A stretch of 8,976 nt of DNA from Thermoplasmata archaeon (GTDB taxonomy: Archaea > Thermoplasmatota > E2 > UBA202 > JdFR-43). A model generated the notes under the pieces. It worked only from the letters and a program-made list of their open reading frames with translations, did no database searches and had not been told where the DNA came from. The position numbers and the translations under genes are program-made. Position 1 is the stretch's first letter. Each line of letters opens with the position of its first letter. Below are positions 1 to 6,116 of the stretch, in pieces. The stretch spans positions 1-8,976 of the forward strand of contig QMSU01000030.1 of the NCBI GenBank assembly GCA_003650975.1, in the 5' to 3' direction.

Positions 1-1
1 C

Positions 2-1354
2 GGGCTGTTTCTCTCAACGATCCAGATACAGAGCAAGGTTCCGGTTGGTTCCGCCATAATCTTTTCCTATATCATTGCGGCATTTCCCGCATTTTTCATG
101 GCACTATGCTATGCTGTTCTCTCCTCAGCCCTGCCATCGTCGGGAGGAGAATATGTATTTATAAGCAGGATAATTGACCCGTTCATCGGCTTCATTGCCA
201 CATGGGCAAGGTGGTTTGCCATGATAGCCACCATTGCAGCCATGGCAGTGGGGGATATGGTCCTCATAAACAATTTCTTCGATATACTGAACATGCACAG
301 CGTTTCCTCATTCATTTCCTCAAATATAACGGCCATTTCAATCATCCTTGTCGTTGTATTTCTCCTGGTGAATTACCTGGGGGTGAAAACGTTTGGAAGG
401 ATACAGGTTGCAATGTTCGTGCTGCTCATAATTGGCATTCTGTCATTCATTTTAGTGGGGTTACCGGATGTAAGCATGAGCAACATAGAATATTCCATGC
501 ACATAAATCTCTCGGACATTGCAAAGGCAAGCAGTCTGATATTCTTCAGCTATCTGGGATTTGCGGCAATTGCCAATGCGGGAGGGGAGATAAAAAACCC
601 GGAAAAAACGCTGCCGAGAGGGATTGTCATATCCATGTTCATGATAGCAGCAATATACATTCTTGTTGCCCTGATAACCTACGGCTCCATGTCCCCTGAT
701 TTTTACTCCTCATATGATTTTTCCAGCGGTTCTGTGCCTGAGGCGGCATCCCATGTTTTACCGCCCCTGATAGCGATTGTGGTTGCCTTTGCGGGCTCGA
801 TAGCCATAATTTCAGACATAAATCCCAATATACTTGCATCCTCGCGCCTCTCATTTGCGTGGGCAAAAGACGGAATAGTGCCGCAAAAACTGGCGGAGCT
901 GAATCCATATGGCGTTCCGAAATGGACCCTGCTGGTGAACGGAGTTATGGCCATATCCATCATCCTGCTTGCAAAGGAGTTTATGAATGCAGTTATGATG
1001 ATCAACATGGCCATTCTGCTGATTTACATTGCCATCTCAACCTCCACCCTCATTCTCCCCTACAAGCATCCTGAGATCTACGAAAATGCCAAATTCAAAT
1101 TCAGGGGCATGTGGGTGGTTGCCCTGCTGGGCATGCTCACGTCGGCCCTCTTCTTTGCCTACATATTGCGACTCGAAGGTGCAATGCCAGGATTCATCTT
1201 TCTTTTAGCATGGACGGGAATCGGCAGCGGGGTATATGTACTCACCCAGGAGAGCCACAGAATGCACTGGAGACTCTTCAAGGAAGAGAAGAAGGGCAAG
1301 GAACTCATTGATAGAGAAATTGTCTCACGGCTGCTTGGAAAAAAGTATCAGTGA
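2..1354 (+). CDS. APC-superfamily amino acid permease, 5' end missing
   Basis: Integral membrane transporter of the amino acid-polyamine-organocation family, which imports amino acids or related amines by cation symport or exchange. The frame is open to the left edge, so the true start and first membrane helix lie outside; 450 residues are visible, counted here from the edge. Family marks are LPSSGGEYVFISR (residues 44-56), the helix-6 stretch FFSYLGFAAIANAGGEIKNP with following KTLPRG, and the loop SRLSFAWAKDGIVPQKLAEL with nearby GVPKW. About eleven hydrophobic spans follow one another, then a charged cytoplasmic tail (KEEKKGKELIDREIVSRLLGKK). An internal ATG at 98 falls inside a membrane helix and is not the start. 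The 3' end overlaps the convergent orc1/cdc6 gene by 7 bases. The family is clear; the substrate cannot be told from sequence alone. Confidence 0.9.
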   Translation, partial: GLFLSTIQIQSKVPVGSAIIFSYIIAAFPAFFMALCYAVLSSALPSSGGEYVFISRIIDPFIGFIATWARWFAMIATIAAMAVGDMVLINNFFDILNMHSVSSFISSNITAISIILVVVFLLVNYLGVKTFGRIQVAMFVLLIIGILSFILVGLPDVSMSNIEYSMHINLSDIAKASSLIFFSYLGFAAIANAGGEIKNPEKTLPRGIVISMFMIAAIYILVALITYGSMSPDFYSSYDFSSGSVPEAASHVLPPLIAIVVAFAGSIAIISDINPNILASSRLSFAWAKDGIVPQKLAELNPYGVPKWTLLVNGVMAISIILLAKEFMNAVMMINMAILLIYIAISTSTLILPYKHPEIYENAKFKFRGMWVVALLGMLTSALFFAYILRLEGAMPGFIFLLAWTGIGSGVYVLTQESHRMHWRLFKEEKKGKELIDREIVSRLLGKKYQ

Positions 1355-2367
1355 CATGACATCCTCTTTTCAATCTCCTCAATGAGCGCGGCAACGGGAT
1401 AGTGGAGTATGGTGAAACCATCGGCCCCCTGGTACACAAAGTCTTCCTGGAGAAGCGCCTGAAACGTTTTTTTGAAACGCGTTTCATCCACCTTGATGTG
1501 GTATTCCTCCTCCTTTACCCTAAGCATATCAACTATCTCGTTCATGGATACATATGCGTTGGTCCGGCATGCCGCCGCCACTGCCAGAAATACCAGCATC
1601 TCCTCCTTTTCCATGTTCTCCAGATCGCCCACCCATTCTTCCCTGTTGGCCTCCCTCACATCATCCGGCGTTATTGCAGTATCTCCCCTGCTTTCCGCCA
1701 TGAGGGCCGCATTTCTCATGAGGTCTATACCTGTTCTCATGTGCCCCGGCGAGATAAGGGCGCTGTCGGTGATAAGGGCTATAATGTCATCATCGTATGC
1801 CTTTGCATCAAGACTCTCCTGTGCCCGAAAGGCGAGAATTTCTCTCATCTGTTCTCTCGTGTATGGTTTGAGTTCCACCACCGCCTTTCCCGCAAAGGTG
1901 CTCCATATGGCCTCATCGTTCATCATCTGCTCGAGTATGAAATGGTTTCTCGTGATGGCAATGTACTCTATTTTTTTCCCCACCTCGTACTGCCTCGATA
2001 TGGAATAGGCAAAGTGGCGCAGCTCATCCACATTCATGCCATCCATCTCATCAAGAATTATTCTTTTCCCTGACTCAATCTCGTTCCACAGCTTCTGGTT
2101 CGGCAACCCTGCGGGGTTAAACCGCGGTTTCAGCTGTTTTATTATTTCCTCAAGGACACGGTGCTCCGTTTTGTTCATGTAGCAGTTCACATAGGCATCT
2201 CCGCCGATGTGTCGTGCAAGCATCGTCTTTCCCGTCCCTATGCCACCACTTATGAGCACCTTTCCAGTACTCACAAAAATCTTCAGCCGTTTCAGCTCCT
2301 CACCCCTGCACAGAATATTTTTGGGCACATAGGACAAATCGAGTTTTTTCGCATCCTTCAGAATCAC
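1348..2367 (-). CDS. orc1/cdc6: Orc1/Cdc6-type replication initiator ATPase
   Basis: AAA+ ATPase of the archaeal Orc1/Cdc6 family, which binds origin DNA, loads the MCM helicase and often controls its own promoter. With the GTG start at 2367 it has 339 residues, slightly short for the family. Visible parts: an N-terminal DLSYVPKNILCRGEEL segment matching the family's YVP...R.E opening; Walker A GGIGTGKT (41-48, K47); Walker B IILDEMD with D106/E107; sensor 1 N141 in AITRN; sensor 2 R211 in PGHMRTGIDLMRNAA; and a C-terminal winged-helix region from about 251 (LVFLAVAAACR through the YQGADGFTIL wing). In-frame TTG (2394) and ATG (2388) codons lie upstream. GTG at 2367 is preferred because GGAGGT (2377-2382) sits 9 bases before it and a TATA-like box 24-25 bases before it. 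The gene overlaps the convergent permease by 7 bases. A related origin-less AAA+ ATPase is less likely. Confidence 0.82.
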   Translation of the reverse strand: MILKDAKKLDLSYVPKNILCRGEELKRLKIFVSTGKVLISGGIGTGKTMLARHIGGDAYVNCYMNKTEHRVLEEIIKQLKPRFNPAGLPNQKLWNEIESGKRIILDEMDGMNVDELRHFAYSISRQYEVGKKIEYIAITRNHFILEQMMNDEAIWSTFAGKAVVELKPYTREQMREILAFRAQESLDAKAYDDDIIALITDSALISPGHMRTGIDLMRNAALMAESRGDTAITPDDVREANREEWVGDLENMEKEEMLVFLAVAAACRTNAYVSMNEIVDMLRVKEEEYHIKVDETRFKKTFQALLQEDFVYQGADGFTILHYPVAALIEEIEKRMSCH

Positions 2368-2376
2368 ATTACTAAT

Positions 2377-2382
2377 ACCTCC
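2377..2382 (-). promoter_or_regulatory. Shine-Dalgarno site for orc1/cdc6
   Basis: GGAGGT on the minus strand, 9 bases before the GTG at 2367. It lies between the upstream in-frame TTG/ATG codons and the GTG, so it decides for the shorter protein. If transcription starts at the TATA-predicted site near 2367 this motif would not be in the mRNA, so it may serve a longer transcript. Confidence 0.5.
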
Positions 2383-2387
2383 CGGCA

Positions 2388-2395
2388 TATACAAA
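2388..2395 (-). promoter_or_regulatory. Putative TATA box for orc1/cdc6
   Basis: TTTGTATA on the minus strand, preceded by a purine-rich run (AAAAAC) that could be a BRE. Its centre is 24-25 bases before the GTG at 2367, the same spacing seen for the genes at 6333 and 8949. This predicts a leaderless or nearly leaderless mRNA. Confidence 0.45.
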
Positions 2396-2408
2396 TGTTT
2401 TTCTTTTT

Positions 2409-2541
2409 ACAGTACCTCGGAAAGTAGAAAAAAGAGTAAAAACATGCGTTTTAGGCACACATGGTAAACTCCCTTTTCCTTATGGTGGTTGGTGTATCTT
2501 CACAAGAATAACGAATAAAATATTACACTCGGAGGTACTGT
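2409..2541. repeat. 10-bp inverted repeat upstream of orc1/cdc6 (candidate origin or operator)
   Basis: ACAGTACCTC at 2409-2418 recurs as its exact reverse complement GAGGTACTGT at 2532-2541. The arms are 113 bases apart, and the spacer includes A-rich runs (GAAAAAAGAG, AATAAAATATTA). There is no credible gene between 2368 and 2666. Archaeal origins commonly lie next to orc1/cdc6 with oppositely oriented initiator boxes around an A+T-rich unwinding region, which is the geometry seen here. The arm sequence does not clearly match the published ORB consensus, so an autoregulatory operator is equally possible. Confidence 0.4.
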
Positions 2542-2680
2542 TTTACGACATTTCATGTATCCCTGTGAAAGATGACAACCATGGTCTTCAATTCCTCCAG
2601 TTAACGCTTCTGTTCTGAAAACATCCATATGAAGAAGCGAAACGTCACCCCATCTGGATGGTGGAATGCAGGGGATGGGA

Positions 2681-2717
2681 TTTTCGCGCACATGTGCGAC
2701 GCACTGCACCATGTGCA
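2681..2717 (-). other. tRNA-Leu intron 2, T loop (59/60), 37 nt
   Basis: This intron separates A59 (2718) from U60 (2680). The outer helix is the T stem, G53 (2724) pairing C61 (2679). The central helix is exon TTCG (2723-2720) with intron CGAA (2686-2683), four perfect pairs. The 3' bulge is AAT (2682-2680) and the 5' bulge AAT (2719-2717). An inner 7-bp helix pairs GCACATG (2716-2710) with CATGTGC (2694-2688). One extra G (2687) faces the 5' bulge, so the motif is slightly relaxed. Removal restores a canonical T arm and the full acceptor stem. Confidence 0.8.
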
Positions 2718-2748
2718 TTCGAACCCACGAAGGACTTCTCCACAGGAT

Positions 2749-2776
2749 TTCCTATCGAACCCTTGAAAGATAAGAT
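2749..2776 (-). other. tRNA-Leu intron 1, anticodon loop (37/38), 28 nt
   Basis: The intron lies between G37 (2777) and A38 (2748), the commonest archaeal position. The bulge-helix-bulge is regular: exon bases C32-U33-U34-A35 pair with intron UAGG (2754-2751). The three-base bulges are AGA (2778-2776) and AAA (2750-2748), each cut between second and third base. The outer helix is the anticodon stem CAGGA/TCCTG. Pairing inside the intron is weak. Confidence 0.85.
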
Positions 2777-2837
2777 CTTAAGTCCTGCGCCGTTGACCAG
2801 GCTTGGCTACCCCTGCAGGCACATATAATGGGGGAAC

Positions 2838-2846
2838 ATTTATAAT
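2838..2846 (-). promoter_or_regulatory. TATA box of tRNA-Leu
   Basis: ATTATAAAT on the minus strand, preceded by A-rich AATAAA as possible BRE. Its centre is about 26 bases from the tRNA 5' end at 2816, so the transcript would begin at or very near G1. A second TATA-like string at 2822-2827 is too close to act. Confidence 0.55.
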
Positions 2847-2948
2847 TTTATTGCGTTCCAGAAGTGATTACTCCCAACATTATTACCCCGGATTAGATTA
2901 AAATCTCATGAAAAGTATGTTATCATGTTTGTGACCATCTTCGTTACC

Positions 2949-2959
2949 TATATATATAA
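2949..2959 (+). promoter_or_regulatory. TATA box and Shine-Dalgarno of the NosD-like gene
   Basis: TATATATATAA, centred 36 bases before the ATG at 2990, predicts a start of transcription near 2979 and a leader of about ten bases. GGAGG at 2977-2981 lies 8 bases before that ATG and is at the edge of such a leader. Confidence 0.5.
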
Positions 2960-2989
2960 CTGGATTATTGAATATTGGAGGCAATTAAA

Positions 2990-4972
2990 ATGAAGAAGGT
3001 ATTGGTAAAAAGTTTGGCTACCGGTATAGTGTTTTTATTTATTGGAACAAGTGTTATCTCAGGAACAGGGAACGTAACAATAGGAAGAGATATACGTTAT
3101 AATAATCTCGATGGGAACACATTGTATGTTGGCGGTACTGGACCTGGAAATTATAGCAGGATTCAGGACGCCATTGAGGATGCATCCAATGGAGACATGA
3201 TTTATGTCTATAATGGAACATATTATGAGAATGTGGTGGTAGATAAGCCGATAGAGTTGATAGCAGAGGATAAAGATACCACAATTATTGATGGTAGTGG
3301 AAGCGATTCTGTGATAAAAATCATCACTGGTGGAGCAACTGTATCCGGCTTTACCATTCAAAATAGCAAAAATTCTTCAACAGCGGCTGGAGTGTACATT
3401 AATTCTGATGGCAACGCCATCACTGGAAACATAATCGCAAGAAATAAAGGATCCGGCATTTACATAACATCATCATCCAATAACGTTATTTCAGGAAATG
3501 TTATAACAAAAAACTATTATGACGGTATTCATCTGGAATCTTCACCTTATACCACTATTACTGAAAATATTATTTCAAATCACTCTTATACTGTTTATCA
3601 AAGTGTTGGTGTTCCCTTAAGTCATGGCGTCTATCTAAAAGAATCATCCCATACCACCGTTTCCGATAACACCTTCATAAACAATATCAATTATGATGCC
3701 ATGTTTATACTATCTTCCTACCTTATGGTCACTGGCAACACTTTTTCGAACTCAAGTGGCATATTGTTGTCGGGAGGACTACTCCACTGGATCACACATA
3801 CCATAGAAAACAACTATATTGATAACAAACCGATTTATTACTACAAAAATAAAAATGGCATCACTGTTCCATCTGATGCTGCAGAGGTTATACTTGCAAA
3901 CTGTCAGAATTTCAAGATACAAAATCTCAGCATATCTGGAGGAGACGTTGCTATCCTGCTGGGATTCTCATCCAACAATATTATTTCGGATAATACCATC
4001 TCAAATGTTCTGGATGGTATCTTCTTAATTGCCTCTGATTATAACACCATCAGTAGAAACAACGTCTATAACGTCTATGGAAATCCTCTATTCTCTTCAT
4101 CCAACAATACCGTTTCCCACAATATCATTAAAGATAATATCCGATATGGTCTTGGTTTATGGTATTCTTCATCCAACAACACCATTTACGGAAATACTAT
4201 TATAAACAATGGGGAGGATGGTCTCTTTATATATGAATCATGCTACAACACTATTGCTGTGAATACTATCAAAAATAATGAGGAATCCGGCATAGAAGAA
4301 TATTCCAAATGTTCTCACAATACGATCTCCGGGAACACCATTGCAGACAACGCAGATTACGGCATTAAGGTAACGTGGTCATCCAACGACAATTTCATCC
4401 ATCATAATAACTTTGTCAATAACACACCGGATAATGCCCGTGATGTATGCAGTAATTCTTGGGATGATGGCATCTTTGGGGGAAACTATTGGAGTGATTA
4501 TAATGGGGAAGATCTCAATGGTGACGGTTTCGGTGATGAGCCTTACGTGATAGCAGGCGGTAACAATAAAGACTGTTATCCACAGTTGACGCCGATTGAT
4601 ATTTCTCCGCCAGAGAAGCCCGCCAAGCCATCGGGTACAACAAGTGGGAAACCTAGAAAAGAGTATATCTACACAACCAATACGACCGACCCTAATGGGG
4701 ACAAAGTGTACTACAAGTGGGATTGGGGGGATGGCACAACAAGCGGCTGGCTTGGTCCCTATGATTCCGGGCAGATAATAAATGCTACTCATAAGTGGAA
4801 GATGCAGGGAAATTATAATATCAGAGTGAAAGCCAAAGATATTACCGGTGCGGAAAGTGAATGGTCAGATCCATTGCCAGTTAGCCTGCCAAAAAACAAA
4901 ATATTCGATGCTATCCTGCTGTTTCTTGAACGACTCATGGAACAATTCCCATTGCTAAAAAAGGTGTTATGA
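2990..4972 (+). CDS. Secreted NosD-like right-handed beta-helix protein with PKD-like C-terminus
   Basis: Predicted extracellular protein of 660 residues. Residues 1-25 form a signal peptide (KK, then a hydrophobic stretch ending near VISG). Residues 43-100 hold the opening typical of archaeal NosD proteins (LYVGGTGPGNYSRIQDAIED, then GDMIYVYNGTYYENVVVDKP). From about 110 to 480 run many 22-24-residue parallel beta-helix (PbH1) coils of the N-x-I-x-x-N type, such as NNVISGNVITKN and HNTISGNTIADN, a fold known to bind or cleave polysaccharide. The NosD end signature is GGNYWSDYNG (497-506) with GDGFGDEPYVIAGG. A PKD-like domain follows (YYKWDWGDGTTSGWLGPY, 574-591), ending in the tail SLPKNK plus a hydrophobic stretch. 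ATG 2990 is chosen over in-frame TTG 2975 because GGAGG precedes it by 8 bases. Base composition is visibly A+T-richer than the flanking operons. No catalytic residues can be assigned. Confidence 0.88.
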   Translation: MKKVLVKSLATGIVFLFIGTSVISGTGNVTIGRDIRYNNLDGNTLYVGGTGPGNYSRIQDAIEDASNGDMIYVYNGTYYENVVVDKPIELIAEDKDTTIIDGSGSDSVIKIITGGATVSGFTIQNSKNSSTAAGVYINSDGNAITGNIIARNKGSGIYITSSSNNVISGNVITKNYYDGIHLESSPYTTITENIISNHSYTVYQSVGVPLSHGVYLKESSHTTVSDNTFINNINYDAMFILSSYLMVTGNTFSNSSGILLSGGLLHWITHTIENNYIDNKPIYYYKNKNGITVPSDAAEVILANCQNFKIQNLSISGGDVAILLGFSSNNIISDNTISNVLDGIFLIASDYNTISRNNVYNVYGNPLFSSSNNTVSHNIIKDNIRYGLGLWYSSSNNTIYGNTIINNGEDGLFIYESCYNTIAVNTIKNNEESGIEEYSKCSHNTISGNTIADNADYGIKVTWSSNDNFIHHNNFVNNTPDNARDVCSNSWDDGIFGGNYWSDYNGEDLNGDGFGDEPYVIAGGNNKDCYPQLTPIDISPPEKPAKPSGTTSGKPRKEYIYTTNTTDPNGDKVYYKWDWGDGTTSGWLGPYDSGQIINATHKWKMQGNYNIRVKAKDITGAESEWSDPLPVSLPKNKIFDAILLFLERLMEQFPLLKKVL

Positions 4973-4980
4973 CCGATCTA

Positions 4981-5393
4981 CGAAAGAAAACAGACTACTG
5001 AATACCTGAAACCCAGTCTTTGTAACGCCTATGGATACCATGTGCCATCATCAACAAAGACCTTCGATAGTTTTCCTTTACACACATGTCTCACTTACTT
5101 GAGAAACTGCATTGCTTCCAGAGAGCTTTTCCCATGGGTCACACTGACAGCAATGAGCGGTTCATCATCGAGACCAACCGCTGCCCAAAGATACAGATAT
5201 TCATCCCCTCTCTTGATAATCTTTTCATCCACGGCAATGCATGTTCGTTCCTTTTTCACCACGGTATGCGAAAATAATTCTCTTCCTTTTATTATCCATT
5301 TTCTCACTGTCTCATAACTCACGCCCAGAAACAACTCTCTTTCTTGTATGAGAGACCTCCATGGTACAATAATATTCCCATTGCTCGCTCTTC
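4981..5393 (-). pseudogene. Decayed IS transposase (IS6/IS240-like DDE domain)
   Basis: A DDE transposase relic with at least three lesions. Reading N to C: EERAMGILLYHGGLSYKKE (5393-5337), then a one-base frameshift near 5336, then a helix-turn-helix LFLGVSYETVRKW, then the catalytic start IAVDEKIIKRG with EYLYLWAAVGLDDEPLIAVSV. A TAA (5097-5095) follows EAMQFLK. The same frame continues with VRHVCKGKLSKVFVDDGTWYP, where a TAG (5031-5029) stands at the W expected in a WYPW motif, then ALQRLGFRY. The second catalytic Asp is visible (VDDG); the final Glu region is not recovered before the end of the neighbouring gene at 4972. No terminal inverted repeats were found. The best open piece encodes only 79 residues. 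Family assignment is from motif memory; being a dead transposase is well supported. Confidence 0.72.
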
Positions 5394-5609
5394 ATTGGTC
5401 TTTCACTCTCTACAAAAAATTATCCTCTATCCATTTTACTATTTGTTACAGCATGTGCAATCCCTTCCTTTGCCCATATACAACTATGGGTGCATATTTT
5501 ACATTTTTTCAAAACCCATTAAGTTGAGGGAACCGCCAATTGATTGTGTAATTTCGTTACAATGTAACCCCGTCATAGGACTGTTCAACAGCATAAACCT
5601 TGCCAGTTA
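5394..5609. other. Non-coding debris between transposase relic and C25 stub
   Basis: No intact gene, RNA gene or clear promoter is seen. The right part contains the frame-broken coding trace described at 5509-5660. The left part (5394-5508) is A+T-rich with nothing recognisable. Confidence 0.4.
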
Positions 5610-5660
5610 TTAAAACATCATATTCCACTCGCGGTGTAAACACCGTGTTTTCCAATAATT
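5509..5660 (-). pseudogene. Unassigned decayed coding trace, possibly LEA-2/WHy-like 3' end
   Basis: In a frame different from the C25 stub, the minus strand reads LLENTVFTPRVEYDVLITG, then KVYAVEQSYDGVTL, a TAA (5559-5557), then RNYTINWRFPQLNGF and a TGA (5511-5509). It has protein-like alternation of hydrophobic and polar residues, and its ITG-x-V...W pattern with about 25-residue spacing resembles the C-terminal strands of the protein at 8418-8879 (ITGSV...EARW). The likeness is short and may be chance. An alternative is the rest of the C25 gene after a deletion and frameshift. Confidence 0.3.
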
Positions 5661-6074
5661 CTCATAAAAACTATTGAGTAGCCATGTGAGTTTTTCATTG
5701 CTAACATTCAGGAGTATCGTTTCCTGCATTGTTCGTCCTAGTGTTATTTCCAGTACCTCGCATGAAATGTCGATGATCTCTGTACCCTGTGGAAAATTGA
5801 GAGTTGTGATGTAGAAAGGCAGTGCCGGACTGCCCGGACGTTGTATCCGTGCATTTGCACCCGCAATGTCCAAGGAAGCATATCCGTCACTCTTCATGAC
5901 GAGCGGTTCGGTAAATTGCAGTGAAATCATCTTTTGGCCCGTGTAATTCTTCTCACTTTGTCCAAGTGTTGTGATACCATTGTCACTCACTTCATTTCTC
6001 ATCGAGGCCATCGGCATCAATAGGATACCGGCCATCAAAACACACACCATTCCTTTCCATATCGCTACTTTCAT
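5610..6074 (-). pseudogene. Truncated C25 (gingipain-like) peptidase gene, propeptide only
   Basis: The 154-residue open frame begins with a signal peptide (MKVAIWKGMVCVLMAGILLM, then PMAS). Residues 44-105 look like the N-terminal propeptide of C25 cysteine peptidases (PF08126 type): MISLQFTEPLVMKSDGYASL, GANARIQRPGSPALPFYITT, then NFPQGTEIIDISCEV. The catalytic domain with its His and Cys, normally several hundred residues further on, is absent. The last 20-30 residues (ENYWKTRCLHREWNMMF) look like out-of-frame sequence before a TAA. The start ATG at 6074 has AGAGG (6081-6085) 6 bases upstream and a TATA box at 6107-6116, so the front of the gene is intact and may still be expressed as a secreted fragment. 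The break faces transposase debris. A stand-alone small secreted protein is possible but less likely. Confidence 0.65.
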
Positions 6075-6106
6075 TTTTCGCCTCTGATATTCCACATCGG
6101 GAAGGC

Positions 6107-6116
6107 AAATATAAAA
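6107..6116 (-). promoter_or_regulatory. TATA box of the C25 stub
   Basis: TTTTATATTT on the minus strand, centred about 38 bases before the ATG at 6074. The predicted transcription start near 6086 leaves a short leader that just includes the AGAGG site. The layout matches that of the NosD-like gene. Confidence 0.5.

Larger units (their letters stand above)
2667..2816 (-). tRNA. tRNA-Leu(UAA) with two introns
   Basis: Three exons (2816-2777, 2748-2718, 2680-2667) join to an 85-base tRNA without encoded CCA. The acceptor stem GCAGGGG (2816-2810) pairs perfectly with CCCCTGC (2674-2668), and A73 is at 2667. The D arm GCC...GGC holds CTGGTC. The anticodon stem CAGGA/TCCTG closes the loop CTTAAGA, anticodon UAA at 2780-2778. 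A long class II variable arm with GGA/TCC stem follows. After splicing the T arm is GTGGG-TTCGAAT-CCCAT, with canonical G53-C61. Read without removing the second intron, the T stem and acceptor fail completely, so a default scan may miss the gene or call it a pseudogene. Class II arm, D-loop pattern and anticodon agree on leucine. A TATA box lies 26 bases upstream. Confidence 0.88.

Noticed and set aside
1472..2073. Long open frames on the + strand opposite orc1/cdc6
   Set aside because: They are antisense shadows with low-complexity translations and no ribosome site; the minus-strand frame shows the full AAA+ motif set.
2570..2640. Possible C/D box small RNA (AGATGAC ... CTGA ... ATGAAGA)
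   Set aside because: The C box does not fit RUGAUGA and the spacing between boxes is wrong for an archaeal guide RNA; short motifs like these arise by chance.
2645..2664. Hairpin CCATC/GATGG just after the tRNA 3' end as a terminator
   Set aside because: It has a two-base loop, an asymmetric bulge and no U-rich tract after it on the minus strand.
2667..2730. tRNA-Leu pseudogene truncated in the T loop, perhaps by integration of an element
   Set aside because: The missing T-stem half and the exact acceptor complement reappear 37 bases further on, and the intervening segment has a bulge-helix-bulge; an intron explains everything, and no att-like duplication was seen.
2975..2989. TTG start adding five residues to the NosD-like protein
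   Set aside because: That TTG overlaps the GGAGG Shine-Dalgarno site, which is correctly spaced for ATG 2990, and the signal peptide begins naturally there.
3400..4400. CRISPR or tandem DNA repeat suggested by recurring TCATCCAACAA-type strings in the NosD-like gene
   Set aside because: The recurrences follow the 22-24-residue protein coil period (S-S-N-N-x-I), vary in sequence, and lie in frame; they are beta-helix coding repeats.
5042..5613. Small + strand open frames across the transposase relic and debris
   Set aside because: They have no promoter, ribosome site or recognisable motif, and lie opposite clear transposase sequence on the minus strand.
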